From Rhodocyclaceae bacterium (GTDB taxonomy: Bacteria > Pseudomonadota > Gammaproteobacteria > Burkholderiales > Rhodocyclaceae), in assembly GCA_016704145.1 (NCBI GenBank), contig JADJAS010000006.1, positions 49,955 through 113,954 of the forward strand: a stretch of 64,000 nt of DNA, in the 5' to 3' direction. Below are positions 15,172-24,626 of this stretch, piece by piece. Below the pieces are notes generated by a model that made no database searches, was not told where the DNA came from, and worked only from the letters and a program-made list of their open reading frames with translations. Position numbers and translations under genes: made by a program. How positions within the stretch are numbered: position 1 is the stretch's first letter; each line of letters begins with the position of its first letter.

Positions 15172-16507
15172 TGCCGCCGTACCCGCCGCCCCGCCGCCCG
15201 TGCCGACGCTCGGCGAGGCCTTCCGCTACTGGCTGAAGCTCGGCTTCATCAGCTTCGGCGGCCCGGCCGGGCAGATTTCCATCATGCACCAAGAGTTAGT
15301 CGAAAAGCGTCGCTGGATTTCCGAGCACCGCTTCCTGCACGCGCTCAACTACTGCATGCTGCTGCCCGGCCCCGAAGCAACGCAGCTGGCCATCTACATC
15401 GCCTGGCTGCTGCACGGCGTGGTCGGCGGCATCATCGCCGGCGTGCTGTTCTTCCTGCCCGGCTTCGTGCTGCTCTCGGCGCTGGCGGCCATCTATCTCG
15501 CCTGGGGCGACGTGCCGCTGGTCGCCGGCGTCTTCCACGGCATCAAGCCGGCCGTGGTCGCGGTAGTGCTGTTCGCCGCCTGGCGCATCGGCTCCAAGTC
15601 GATCAAGAACGGCCTGCTGGGCGGCATCGCCGCGCTCGCCTTCGTCGGCATCTTCTTCTTCAAGATCGATTTCCCGTGGATCGTCCTCGCGGCCGGTCTG
15701 ATCGGCGCCATCGGCGGCAAGCTCATGCCCGCCAGGTTCAAGGGTGGCGGCGGCCACGGCGCCTCGCACAAGCAATACGGTCCCGCGCTGATCGACGACC
15801 ACACGCCGACACCGGCACACGCCGGCTTTTCCTGGGGCAAGCTGATGGCGACGACGACCGTCTTCGTCGTCATCTGGGTGGCGGCAATGGCCGCCTTCAG
15901 CGGCTCGCAGGCCTTGTTCGACCTGAGCGGGTTCTTCACCAAGGCCGCCTTCCTGACCATCGGCGGCGCCTACGCGGTGCTGCCCTACGTCTACCAGGGC
16001 GCGGTCGAGCATTTCGGCTGGCTGACCGGCCCGCAGATGATAGATGGCCTGGCGCTGGGCGAAACCACGCCCGGGCCGCTGATCATGGTCGTCACCTGGG
16101 TCGGCTACATTGGCGGCGTCACCAAGCAGGTGCTGGCCAACCCTGTCGCCGCCGGCATTGCCGGCGCCACCGCGGCGACCTTCTTCACTTTCCTGCCTTC
16201 CTTCCTGTTCATCCTCGCCGGCGCGCCGCTGGTCGAGGCCACGCGAAACGAGCTGAAGTTCACCGCCCCACTCACCGGCATCACCGCCGCCGTCGTCGGC
16301 GTCATCATGAACCTCGCGGTGTTCTTCGCCTGGCACACTTTCTGGCCGCGGGCCACCGAGGCCGCGCCCTTCGCCGGCCCGTTCGAAGCCATGCAGGTCG
16401 TCGTCGCCATCGCCGCCTTCCTGGCGTTGTGGAAGTACAAGGTCGACATCATGAAGGTGATCGGTGCCTGCGCGCTGCTGGGCCTGGCGCTAACCTTCGT
16501 CCGCTGA
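15164..16507 (+). CDS. chrA: Chromate transporter ChrA
   Basis: 447 residues, the long-chain two-domain CHR type with 10 or more membrane segments. First half: FISFGGPAGQISIMHQELVE, RFLHALNYCMLLPGPEATQL; second half: FLTIGGAYAVLPYVYQGAVE, GLALGETTPGPLIMVVTWVG, mirrored motifs typical of chromate efflux. ATG 15164 is preceded by CAGGAG and lies inside the end of chrB, so translation is coupled. The protein exports chromate using the membrane potential. Confidence 0.95.
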   Translation: MSNAAVPAAPPPVPTLGEAFRYWLKLGFISFGGPAGQISIMHQELVEKRRWISEHRFLHALNYCMLLPGPEATQLAIYIAWLLHGVVGGIIAGVLFFLPGFVLLSALAAIYLAWGDVPLVAGVFHGIKPAVVAVVLFAAWRIGSKSIKNGLLGGIAALAFVGIFFFKIDFPWIVLAAGLIGAIGGKLMPARFKGGGGHGASHKQYGPALIDDHTPTPAHAGFSWGKLMATTTVFVVIWVAAMAAFSGSQALFDLSGFFTKAAFLTIGGAYAVLPYVYQGAVEHFGWLTGPQMIDGLALGETTPGPLIMVVTWVGYIGGVTKQVLANPVAAGIAGATAATFFTFLPSFLFILAGAPLVEATRNELKFTAPLTGITAAVVGVIMNLAVFFAWHTFWPRATEAAPFAGPFEAMQVVVAIAAFLALWKYKVDIMKVIGACALLGLALTFVR

Positions 16508-16517
16508 GGAAAGCCAC

Positions 16518-16973
16518 ATGAAATGGATCACGCGCGAACGCCCGAAGATCGATCGCATCGCTTGCCCGTGGCTGGTGGCGCGCTTCGTCGACGAGAACCC
16601 CGAGTTCCTCTACGTGCCCGGCGGCGATGTCATGCGCATCGCGCAGGAGACGGGTGCAATTCCCTACGACGTGCCCGGCGTCGAGCTCGGTCACCATGGC
16701 GACCGGTGCAGCTTCGACGCCTTCATCGCCAAGTACCGGATCAGGGATAAGGCGCTTAACGAACTGGCGTTGATCGTCCGCGCCGCCGACTGCGGGGCAC
16801 CACGGCTAGCCAGGGAAGCCGTCGGCCTGCTCGCGATCTCGAAGGGTCTCTCGCTCAACTTCGCTGACGATCACGAGATGCTGAGACACGGCATGGTGAT
16901 CTATGACGCGCTCTACGCATGGTGTGCGGACACGCCGTTGAAGAAGGTTGCCAGCTTTCTGGGCCGGAAATGA
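16518..16973 (+). CDS. ChrB_C-domain-only chromate resistance protein
   Basis: 151 residues consisting of the ChrB C-terminal domain alone: MKWITRERPKIDRIACPWLV, ARFVDENPEFLYVPG, GVELGHHGDRCSFDAFIAKY. The R-P-K-x-D-R-x-A-C-P-W-L pattern is the family's signature. Stand-alone versions are frequent in chr operons, but their biochemical role is unclear. It lies 10 bases after chrA and overlaps the MFS gene by four bases. Confidence 0.85.
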   Translation: MKWITRERPKIDRIACPWLVARFVDENPEFLYVPGGDVMRIAQETGAIPYDVPGVELGHHGDRCSFDAFIAKYRIRDKALNELALIVRAADCGAPRLAREAVGLLAISKGLSLNFADDHEMLRHGMVIYDALYAWCADTPLKKVASFLGRK

Positions 16974-18172
16974 CCTTCCCCACCGGCGTCGCGCCCGAAG
17001 CGCGGCTGCTGCTGACCGGCCGGGCGCTGCGCGCCCTCGCCGACGGTTATGTCGCAATCCTGCTGCCGGCCTACCTGCTCGCCCTCGGGCTCGGCCAGCG
17101 GGAAGTCGGCCTGCTCAGCACGGCGACGCTGCTCGGCTCGGCGCTGATGACGCTCGCCGTCGGCCGGTGGGGGCATCGCCACTCGCAGCGCCGCCTGCTG
17201 CTCGCCGCCGCCTGGCTGATGTGCCTGACCGGCCTCTTGTTCGCCGGCCTCGCCAGCTTCTGGCCGCTGCTGCTGGTGGCTTTCGTCGGCACCATGAATC
17301 CGAGTTCCGGCGACGTCAGCGTCTTCCTGCCGCTGGAGCACGCGCGGCTGGCCGAAACCGCGCGCGGCGACGCCCGCACCTCCGTCTTCGCCCGCTACAC
17401 CTTCACCGGTGCCCTCTGCGCCGCCATCGGCGCGCTGGCCACCGCGATCCCGCAGCTGCTGTCCGAGGCCGGCATGACGCAGCTCGCCGCGCTGCGCGTC
17501 ATGTTCGTCGCCTACGGCCTGACCGGCGTGGCGATCTTCTTCCTCTACCGCGCGCTGCCGGACCATCAGGCGGCGCACGAGCAGTTCAAGCCGCGGCCCC
17601 TCGGCCCCTCGCGCGGCATCGTCGTCCGCCTGGCGGCGCTGTTCTCGCTCGACGCCTTCGCCGGCGGCCTGCTGGTCAACACGCTGCTCGCGCTCTGGCT
17701 GTTCGAGCGTTTCGGCCTTTCGCTCGCCGCCGCCGGCAGCTTCTTCTTCTGGGCCGGATTGCTGACGGCGGCCTCGCAACTCGCCGCACCGCGCGTGGCC
17801 AAGCGCATCGGCCTGCTCAACACCATGGTGTTCACCCACATTCCAGCCAACGTCAGCCTGATCCTGGCCGCCCTCGCGCCCGGTCTGAAGTGGGCGCTGG
17901 CGTTCCTGCTGCTGCGCAGCCTGCTGTCGCAGATGGACGTGCCGACGCGCTCGGCCTTCGTCATGGCCGTCGTCACGCCGGCGGAGCGTGCCGCCGCCGC
18001 CAGTTTCACCGCCGTGCCGCGCAGCCTGGCCGCCGCCGCCAGTCCCGCCCTCGGCGGCGCGCTGTTCGCCGCCGGCTGGCTGGCCGCGCCGCTGATCGCC
18101 TGCGGCGGATTGAAGATCGCCTACGATCTGGCGATCTGGCGCGCCTTCCGTTCCATCAAGCCCAGGCATTGA
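16970..18172 (+). CDS. MFS transporter of the chromate operon
   Basis: 400 residues with about 12 membrane helices; the start is ATG 16970 in the ATGA overlap with the ChrB_C gene. MFS features include GQREVGLLSTATLLGSALM and loop motif GRWGHRHSQRRLLL. MFS proteins of this type accompany chr genes in several bacteria, so a role in chromate or sulfur-oxyanion export is plausible but unproven. It is the last gene of the operon; no clear terminator follows. Confidence 0.83.
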   Translation: MTFPTGVAPEARLLLTGRALRALADGYVAILLPAYLLALGLGQREVGLLSTATLLGSALMTLAVGRWGHRHSQRRLLLAAAWLMCLTGLLFAGLASFWPLLLVAFVGTMNPSSGDVSVFLPLEHARLAETARGDARTSVFARYTFTGALCAAIGALATAIPQLLSEAGMTQLAALRVMFVAYGLTGVAIFFLYRALPDHQAAHEQFKPRPLGPSRGIVVRLAALFSLDAFAGGLLVNTLLALWLFERFGLSLAAAGSFFFWAGLLTAASQLAAPRVAKRIGLLNTMVFTHIPANVSLILAALAPGLKWALAFLLLRSLLSQMDVPTRSAFVMAVVTPAERAAAASFTAVPRSLAAAASPALGGALFAAGWLAAPLIACGGLKIAYDLAIWRAFRSIKPRH

Positions 18173-18312
18173 AAGGCGCGCACACTCCCGGGCGCCAGCG
18201 TCGACGGGCTGAAGGTCGTCCGTTTGGACGGTAGCACCGCGAGGCCATTGCACTACAGTGGGACTTCGCCGCCCGCTGCCGAGGTGGCTCCCCACGCTTT
18301 TCACCGAGGAGA

Positions 18313-19860
18313 ATGGCCGTGGCCATTGTAGAAACATTGGAGCTTGCCGGCGGCCGCCGCGTGCTCCGCTTGCAAAGTCCGGTCGATGGTTCGCCCATCG
18401 GCGAGTTTCCCTGTGCCGACCCCGACGAAGTGGCGGCGGCGATTCGCGCCGCCCGGGCGGCCCAACCCGCCTGGGCCGCCCTGGATGTGCGCCAGCGAGC
18501 CGCCATCGTGCTGCGCGCCCGGGACCTGGTGGTGGAGCGGCAGGACGAGATCGTCGCGACGGTGATGCGCGAAACCGGCAAGTCCTTGCAGGACACCCTG
18601 TCCATGGAGATCTTCGCCTCCCTCGACTTCATGAGCTACTACGCCAAGCGGGCCGCCAAGATGCTGGCGCCGACCAAGGTGGGCCTGCACGGAATGATGG
18701 CCATGATCAAGAAGCTCACCGTGACCTACCGGCCCATGGGGGTGGTCGGCGTGATCACGCCCTGGAACGCGCCCTTCGTGCTCGGCATCAACCCCACCAC
18801 CCAGGCACTACTGGCCGGCAACGCGGTGATCCTCAAGGGCTCGGAAGTCACGCCCTCGGCCTCGCTGCTGGTGGCTGACATTTACCGCCAGGCCGGCCTG
18901 GCCGAGGGCCTCCTGCAGGTGCTCACCGGCGACGGCCGTACCGGCGCCGCCCTGGTCGAGGGCGGCGTGAACAAGATCTCCTTCACCGGCAGCGTGCCCA
19001 CCGGGCGGCGCATCGGCGAGGCCTGCGGCCGCCAGTTGATTCCCTGTACCCTGGAACTGGGCGGCACCGATGCGATGATCGTCTGCGACGACGTGGACGT
19101 GAACATGGCCGCCGACGGCGTGCTGATCGGCTCCTACATGAACTGCGGCCAGTACTGTTGCGGCACCCAGCGGGTGCTGGCCCTGGCCGGCGTCTACGAC
19201 GATCTGGTGAAGAGCGTCGCCGACAAGGCGGCGACGCTGCGCCAGGGCGCCAAGCTGGGCGGCGACGAGGACGTCGGCGCGGTGATCTGGGACAAGCAGG
19301 TCACCATCATCGAGCGCCATGTGCATGACGCCGTGGCGAAGGGCGCCCGCCTGCTGGTGGGCGGCAAGCGCAGCCAGGCCCTGGGCGGCCTCTATTTCGA
19401 ACCGACGGTGCTGGTCGATTGCACCTCGGACATGCTGGTGATGCGCGAGGAGACTTTCGGCCCGGTGGTGGCGATCCAGAAGGTGAAGGACGAGGAAGAG
19501 GCGATCCGCCTGGCCAATGCCGCCGAGTGCGGTCTCACCGGCAATGTCTGGTCCGGCGACCCGAATCGCGCCTGGCGCCTGGCCATGCGCATGGAGGCCG
19601 GCTCGGTGATGATCAACGACATGGCCGTCACCTACGGCCTGCCGGAAGCGCCCTTCGGCGGCGTCAAGGCCAGCGGCGTCGGCCGGGTCAATGGCACGGA
19701 CGGCCTGCGCGGCTACTGCCAGTCGGTGCCGGTGATCACCAACCGCTTCAAGATGAAAACCCTGCCGGCCGCCTATCCCTACGGCATCCAGAAGGTGGCA
19801 ACCCTGCGCAAGACCATCCGCTTCCTCTGGGCCTCGGGCCTGGGCCGCTGGTTCCAGTGA
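18313..19860 (+). CDS. NAD(P)-dependent aldehyde dehydrogenase
   Basis: 515 residues. Conserved ALDH elements: VVGVITPWNAPFVLGINP (oxyanion Asn), NKISFTGSVPTGRRIG, LELGGTDAMIV (general-base Glu) and NCGQYCCGTQRV (catalytic Cys after GQY), then REETFGPVVAIQKV. The C-terminal extension (about 35 residues, ending RFLWASGLGRWFQ) is longer than in soluble ALDHs and amphipathic, hinting at membrane association. ATG 18313 follows GAGGAGA. First gene of a three-gene set with an alcohol dehydrogenase and a MaoC hydratase, so it probably oxidises an aldehyde in a carbon-degradation route. Confidence 0.9.
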   Translation: MAVAIVETLELAGGRRVLRLQSPVDGSPIGEFPCADPDEVAAAIRAARAAQPAWAALDVRQRAAIVLRARDLVVERQDEIVATVMRETGKSLQDTLSMEIFASLDFMSYYAKRAAKMLAPTKVGLHGMMAMIKKLTVTYRPMGVVGVITPWNAPFVLGINPTTQALLAGNAVILKGSEVTPSASLLVADIYRQAGLAEGLLQVLTGDGRTGAALVEGGVNKISFTGSVPTGRRIGEACGRQLIPCTLELGGTDAMIVCDDVDVNMAADGVLIGSYMNCGQYCCGTQRVLALAGVYDDLVKSVADKAATLRQGAKLGGDEDVGAVIWDKQVTIIERHVHDAVAKGARLLVGGKRSQALGGLYFEPTVLVDCTSDMLVMREETFGPVVAIQKVKDEEEAIRLANAAECGLTGNVWSGDPNRAWRLAMRMEAGSVMINDMAVTYGLPEAPFGGVKASGVGRVNGTDGLRGYCQSVPVITNRFKMKTLPAAYPYGIQKVATLRKTIRFLWASGLGRWFQ

Positions 19861-19895
19861 GGCAGCGCAAGACTCTGAACAACGAAAGGACGCTC

Positions 19896-20924
19896 ATGAA
19901 GGCAGTGGTGCTGCAAGAACTCGGCGATGCCGCGCATCTGGTCTACCAGGAGGTGCCGACGCCGGCAGTCTCGGACAAACATGTGCTGGTCAAGGTGCAT
20001 GCCTGCGGCGTCGGCTACCGAGATGTGATCGAGCGGCGCGGTGACATGCCGCTGCTGCGGCCGCCGATCATCCAGGGCCACGAATTCGCCGGCGAGGTCG
20101 TGGCGGTGGGTGCCGGCGTCGAACTGTGGTCGGTGGGCGACCGGGTGCTGAATCTCTACGTGGCCAGCTGCGGCCGCTGCGAGCACTGCATCGGCGGCGA
20201 CGAGCGGCGCTGTATCGGTGGCCGCGAGGCCTTCGGCCTGACCGTGAACGGTGGCTATGCGGAATATGTGCTGGCCCATGAGCGGGGCCTGGAGCGGCTG
20301 CCCGCGGGCATCGGCTACGACGTGGCGGCCACCCTCTACTCGGCCACCGGCGTCGGCTACAACAACACCGTCCATGCGGCCGGCGTTCGCGTTGGCGAGC
20401 AGGTGCTGGTCACTGGAGCCAGCGGCGGCGTCGGCTCGGCGGCGGTGCAAACCGCCAAGTTGCTCGGCGCCACGGTCTGGGCGGTGACCTCCAGCGAGGC
20501 CAAGGCCGAGGCCCTGCGCGGCATTGGCGCGGACCAGGTAATCGTCAATGCCGGCGGTGATTTCCACAAGCAGGTGCTGAAGGAAACCGGCGGCAAGGGC
20601 GTGGACGTGGCCATCGACTGCGTCGGCTCGCCGACGCTGAACGGCTGTCTGCGTAGCCTGCGTGCCTACGGCCGGGTGGTGGTGGTCGGCAACGTGGACA
20701 CCCGCCGCTTCGAACTGAATCTGGGCTACCTGCTCCAGCGCAGCTTGCGCATCATCGGCTCCGACAATGTCACCCGTGCCGCCCTGCGCGAGACCATGGA
20801 CCTGGTGCGCCAGGGCCGGCTGAAGCCGCTGATCCACGATCGCCTGCCACTGGCGCGGGCGGCCGACGCCCATCGCCTGCTGGAGGCTCGCGGTGCCGCC
20901 GGTCGGCTGGTGCTCCTGCCGTGA
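19896..20924 (+). CDS. Zinc-dependent alcohol dehydrogenase / quinone-oxidoreductase-like MDR protein
   Basis: 342 residues. The GroES-like domain has the catalytic-zinc cysteine in HACGVGYRDV, GHEFAGEV, and a structural zinc site CGRCEHCIGGDERRC. The Rossmann part reads VLVTGASGGVGSAAVQTAKLLGA. This combines features of zinc ADHs and of quinone oxidoreductases. It starts 35 bases after the aldehyde dehydrogenase with AAAGGA upstream and overlaps the hydratase start by four bases (GTGA). Likely converts an alcohol to the aldehyde used by its neighbour; the substrate is unknown. Confidence 0.88.
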   Translation: MKAVVLQELGDAAHLVYQEVPTPAVSDKHVLVKVHACGVGYRDVIERRGDMPLLRPPIIQGHEFAGEVVAVGAGVELWSVGDRVLNLYVASCGRCEHCIGGDERRCIGGREAFGLTVNGGYAEYVLAHERGLERLPAGIGYDVAATLYSATGVGYNNTVHAAGVRVGEQVLVTGASGGVGSAAVQTAKLLGATVWAVTSSEAKAEALRGIGADQVIVNAGGDFHKQVLKETGGKGVDVAIDCVGSPTLNGCLRSLRAYGRVVVVGNVDTRRFELNLGYLLQRSLRIIGSDNVTRAALRETMDLVRQGRLKPLIHDRLPLARAADAHRLLEARGAAGRLVLLP

Positions 20925-21850
20925 CGACGCAAGGCGAGACCACGTCGCGGACGGTCGGCGCCCACGACATCAGCGCCTTTGCCGGTCTGGTGGGTGATTA
21001 CAACCGCATCCACCTGGACGACCGCTGGCAGGCGGGCGGGCGCATCGCCCATGGCCTGCTCTCAGCCAGCTGGCTGGTGGGCGGGCTATCCCAGGACGCG
21101 CCGGCCACCGTCGGCCGCCGCGACGGCCAGGTCTGCCTCACCCGCTTCGAAGTCAATTACCGCAAGCCGGTACGGCCGGGCGACAGCCTGCGCGGTGCCT
21201 GGCGGCGCCGGACAGCGGATACTGGCGGCAGCCCGCAAGCTGCGCGTGGCCTCGTTTTCCATATCCTCAATCACGGCGACGAGGCGGTGTCCGACGGTCA
21301 TCTGGACGTGGCCGGCGACTTCCCGCCGGCCCCGGCGCCCTGGCCGGCAGTGCGGTTCGAGCCGACGCCGGGGCAGGTCTATTACCTGGAGGATTTCGTG
21401 CCCGGCAGCCATGCCGGCGAGACCGAAGGCCGCACCCTGAATGATGCCGACGTAACCGCCTATGGCGGCTTCACCGGCGACAACGGCGGCCTCCATGGCG
21501 ATGCGCCCTTCGCCCGGGCCGGGCTGTTTGGCGCGCCCATCGTCCAGCCCATGCTGGTCTTCAACATCGGCTTTGCCCTCTGGCTGCGCGACTGGTGCCG
21601 CATGGGCACGCCCAACGAGGGCATGGCGGGACACCTATGCGACCGCTGGACGCTGCACGGCCCCATGTTCCCCGGCGACACCCTGCGGTGCCGCTACCGG
21701 ACCCTGAACGCCCGCGCCTCGCGCACCCGGGCCGGCATGGGCCTGGTGACCGTGGGCCTGCAATTGCTCAATCAATGCGACGCGGTGACCATGAGCGCCG
21801 AGGTAGTGATGATGTTCCCGGCCCGCAGCGACGCGGCCGACCCCCTTTAG
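20921..21850 (+). CDS. MaoC-family double hot-dog hydratase/dehydratase
   Basis: 309 residues with two hot-dog domains. Both keep a hydratase-like loop: FAGLVGDYNRIHLDD (first) and YGGFTGDNGGLHGD (second), where Asp/Asn and His act on enoyl-CoA or 3-hydroxyacyl-CoA. GTG 20921 is the start because it overlaps the preceding stop (GTGA) and homology begins there. Operon position suggests a CoA-thioester step downstream of the two dehydrogenases. Confidence 0.83.
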   Translation: MTTQGETTSRTVGAHDISAFAGLVGDYNRIHLDDRWQAGGRIAHGLLSASWLVGGLSQDAPATVGRRDGQVCLTRFEVNYRKPVRPGDSLRGAWRRRTADTGGSPQAARGLVFHILNHGDEAVSDGHLDVAGDFPPAPAPWPAVRFEPTPGQVYYLEDFVPGSHAGETEGRTLNDADVTAYGGFTGDNGGLHGDAPFARAGLFGAPIVQPMLVFNIGFALWLRDWCRMGTPNEGMAGHLCDRWTLHGPMFPGDTLRCRYRTLNARASRTRAGMGLVTVGLQLLNQCDAVTMSAEVVMMFPARSDAADPL

Positions 21851-22145
21851 CCGTGACGCCGATGGCGACCATCTGCAAGATGGACGCCCAAGGCAAAATC
21901 CTGTCGCTGCGCGCCCTCCGGGACGCGCGACGGTTCACTTGAACACCACTGCCATCGACCAAATTTTCCGTCGATTCGGTGGCCATACCCAAGTGAACGC
22001 CGTCACCACGAGGTTTACCGGCCTGCGGCGCGCTCCAACCTTCCGCGATCACCAGATGCGAACGTCCGTTACCTGACCCGCGGTATCGGCAAAGATCGCT
22101 TTCGGCGACAATGCACGGATCGCATTTCATTTTCGAATACGGTCC

Positions 22146-23474
22146 ATGGAAATCCTCTTCCTGATCACCCTCATCCTGTTCAACGGCGCTTTCGCCATGT
22201 CGGAAATCGCCCTCATCACCGCCCGTCGCGCCCGGCTGGCGCGCCTGGCCGAGGACGGCGACGGCGCCGCCACGGTGGCGCTCGGTCTGCACGACGAGCC
22301 GACCCGCTTCCTGTCCACCATCCAGATCGGCATCACCTCCATCGGCATCCTCAACGGCATCATCGGCGAGGCCGTGTTGGCCGAGCCGCTGGCGCGCCGC
22401 CTGGAAGCGCTCGGCCTGGAAGGCGAAACCAGCAGCATCGCGGCCACCGCGCTGGTGGTGGTCGTCATCACCTACATCTCGATCGTGATCGGCGAACTGG
22501 TGCCCAAGCGCATCGGCCAGTTCAACCCGGAAGGCATCGCCCGCATGGTGGCCCGGCCGATGCAATTCCTTTCCGTGCTCACGCGGCCGTTCGTCCGACT
22601 CCTCTCGTTGTCGACCGACGCGATCCTGCGTCTGCTGGGCAAGCGCGACCAGGAGGCGCCGAGCGTCACCGAGGAGGAGATTCACGCCATGCTTGAAGAA
22701 GGATCGGAAGCCGGCGTGATCGAGCAGCAGGAACGCGACATGGTGCGCAATGTCTTCCGCCTCGACGAGCGCCAGATCGGCTCGCTGATGATCCCCCGCG
22801 CCGACATCGTCTACCTGGATGTCAGCCGTCCCATGGAAGAGAACCTCGAACTGATCACCAAGTCCGATCACTCGCGCTTCCCGGTGTGTCGCGGCGGACT
22901 GCATGACGTGCTGGGCATCGTCAACGCCAAGCAGCTTCTGAACCAGACGCTTGCCCAAGGCCTGACCGACCTGACCGTGCACATGCAGCCGGCGGTGTTC
23001 ATTCCCGAGACGCTGAACGGCATGGACCTGCTCGCGCACTTCCGGGCTTCCGGAACGCAGATGGTGATGGTGGTCGATGAATACGGCGAAATTCAGGGAG
23101 TGGTAACGCTCCAGGACGTGCTCGAGGCCGTCACCGGCGAGTTCAAGCCGCGCAACCAGGAGGATGCCTGGGGCGTCCAGCGCGAGGACGGCTCCTGGCT
23201 GCTCGACGGCCTCATTCCGATTCCCGAGCTCAAGGACCGGCTCGAACTCAAGCAGGCGCCGGAGGAAGACAAGGGCCGCTACCACACCCTCAGCGGGCTG
23301 ATCATGTGGGTCCTCGGCCGATTGCCGCACACGGGCGACATCGCCGTCTGGGAGGACTGGCGGTTCGAGGTCGTCGACCTCGACGGTCGGCGCGTCGACA
23401 AGGTGCTCGCCAGCCGGCTACCCGGCGACGCCGCGACGCCGGATGCCAACGCCACCGCAAGCCACGAGTCTTAG
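22146..23474 (+). CDS. CorC/HlyC-type membrane protein (DUF21-CBS-CorC_HlyC)
   Basis: 442 residues. The N-terminal DUF21 domain (about 1-180) has three to four membrane helices and begins MEILFLITLILFNGAFAMSE, with IGITSIGILNGIIGEAVLAE. Two CBS motifs follow (VFRLDERQIGSLMIPRADIV and VMVVDEYGEIQGVVTLQDVL) and a C-terminal CorC_HlyC domain (DGSWLLDGLIPIPELKDRL). Members are linked to divalent-cation balance rather than haemolysis. Single gene; the 295-bp gap before it contains nothing I recognise except a widely spaced 9-bp inverted repeat. Confidence 0.9.
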   Translation: MEILFLITLILFNGAFAMSEIALITARRARLARLAEDGDGAATVALGLHDEPTRFLSTIQIGITSIGILNGIIGEAVLAEPLARRLEALGLEGETSSIAATALVVVVITYISIVIGELVPKRIGQFNPEGIARMVARPMQFLSVLTRPFVRLLSLSTDAILRLLGKRDQEAPSVTEEEIHAMLEEGSEAGVIEQQERDMVRNVFRLDERQIGSLMIPRADIVYLDVSRPMEENLELITKSDHSRFPVCRGGLHDVLGIVNAKQLLNQTLAQGLTDLTVHMQPAVFIPETLNGMDLLAHFRASGTQMVMVVDEYGEIQGVVTLQDVLEAVTGEFKPRNQEDAWGVQREDGSWLLDGLIPIPELKDRLELKQAPEEDKGRYHTLSGLIMWVLGRLPHTGDIAVWEDWRFEVVDLDGRRVDKVLASRLPGDAATPDANATASHES

Positions 23475-23640
23475 TCCGGACATTTCATCAGTGCTTCGCC
23501 GAGGCGGAGGCATCGATGCGAAATGAGTAGTTAGTGGAGCGGGGGGGGTGTGCCCGAGAAATGGGTGGTTGGACAGATTTTGGGCAAACCTTCCCCAACC
23601 CCCGAAGCATCAACGTGTCGGGGCCGCACTTAGATAGGGA

Positions 23641-24135
23641 CTATGGAGCGAGCGCCTGCGCGGCGGTGAGGAAGGTGCCGCCCATTGGGTGATGCGAGGC
23701 GAGCATGATGCGCACGCGGCGGGTATTGCGGATCACGGTGGCGCCGATCTTGAGCAGTCGGAGGCGGATCGTGCTGGCGGTGGCCTGGGCCAGTTCCGTG
23801 CCGGCCAGCGCGATGGTGCGCAGGCGCTGCATCAAGGTGTAGGCGAGCGCGGCGAACATCAGGCGCAGCCAGTTGGCGTGGAACTTGTGGCAACTGGCGC
23901 GGGTGCCGAAGAGATCGAGTTGCGCTTCCTTGATGCGATTCTCCGCCTCGCCGCGCTGGCAGTAGAGTTCGTCGTAGAGAGCATCCGCCGGTAGATCGAG
24001 GTTGCGCGCCGATGAACTGCTCGACAAGCACCCGGTTCAGGGCCACGACGTCGCCGCAGGTCGCCCGCGTCTCCAGGCGCGAGAAGGTCGGCGAACTGGC
24101 CAACTGGCCAATTCCTCGACCTTGCCCACCGCCGT
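23641..24135 (-). pseudogene. Decayed IS1380-type transposase (large internal deletion and frameshift)
   Basis: Reading leftward, about 24130-24010 encode an N-terminal fragment (SPTFSRLETRATCGDVVALN, RVLVEQFIG) and, in another frame, 24005-23641 encode the C-terminus (ADALYDELYCQRGEAENRIK, TRASCHKFHANWLRLMFAAL, IRLRLLKIGATVIRNTRRVR). ELYCQRGEAENRIKE is a hallmark of IS1380 transposases around the last catalytic Glu. About 250 central residues are missing, so it cannot transpose. No intact terminal inverted repeats were found. Confidence 0.75.
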
Positions 24136-24158
24136 CTGCATCAGCGGGTCTAGTAGCG

Positions 24159-24386
24159 TCGAATCGTGGCCGATCTGGTTTTTGGTGGTTTCTGCTTTCC
24201 TTGGCGATTTCCCCATTACTGGGCCTTATCTTGGTCGCGGTAATGCGCAAGATCGATCCCAATGCCCCGAAGCCCGCGACCCACGTTCGTTGTCCCGACT
24301 GCAAAGAGTTTGTGCTGAAAGAGGCCCGCGTTTGCAAGCACTGCAACTGCAAACTGATTCCAGAGTCGGAGCAGAGCACTGTGTAG
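24159..24386 (+). pseudogene. Beheaded gene for a membrane zinc-ribbon protein
   Basis: Starting near 24159 the plus strand encodes SNRGRSGFWWFLLSLAISPL, LGLILVAVMRKIDPNAPKP and a zinc ribbon, C-P-D-C-K..C-K-H-C (RCPDCKEFVLKEARVCKHC). This is the C-terminal part of a small protein with one or two membrane helices and a zinc ribbon. Its natural start is gone: upstream sequence is the antisense of the IS1380 remnant, which evidently inserted into or deleted the 5' part. The frame is open upstream by chance but has no suitable start. Confidence 0.6.
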
Positions 24387-24456
24387 CATGTTAATCCGCT
24401 AGGCCCCCCCCTAGCATCCAGACCTGTGGGGGCCATTTGAGGATTTCACCAATTAC

Positions 24457-24495
24457 CAAGAAAAAAGGATTTCCGGAAATTAACCGAAAACCCTT
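24457..24495 (-). terminator. Possible terminator of tRNA-Pro
   Basis: On the minus strand after the tRNA, GGTTTTCGG pairs imperfectly with CCGGAAATCC and is followed by a T6 run. Confidence 0.4.
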
Positions 24496-24504
24496 TTGTA
24501 GTCT

Positions 24505-24582
<78 letters not shown>

Positions 24583-24626
24583 CGGCGCGAATTGTAGCAG
24601 AACGCCGATGGTGGCGGCCGTGAACC

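Noticed and set aside
21933..21998. 9-bp inverted repeat GTTCACTTG/CAAGTGAAC before the CorC gene
   Set aside because: Arms are 48 bases apart, without other promoter features; could be chance or old repeat debris.
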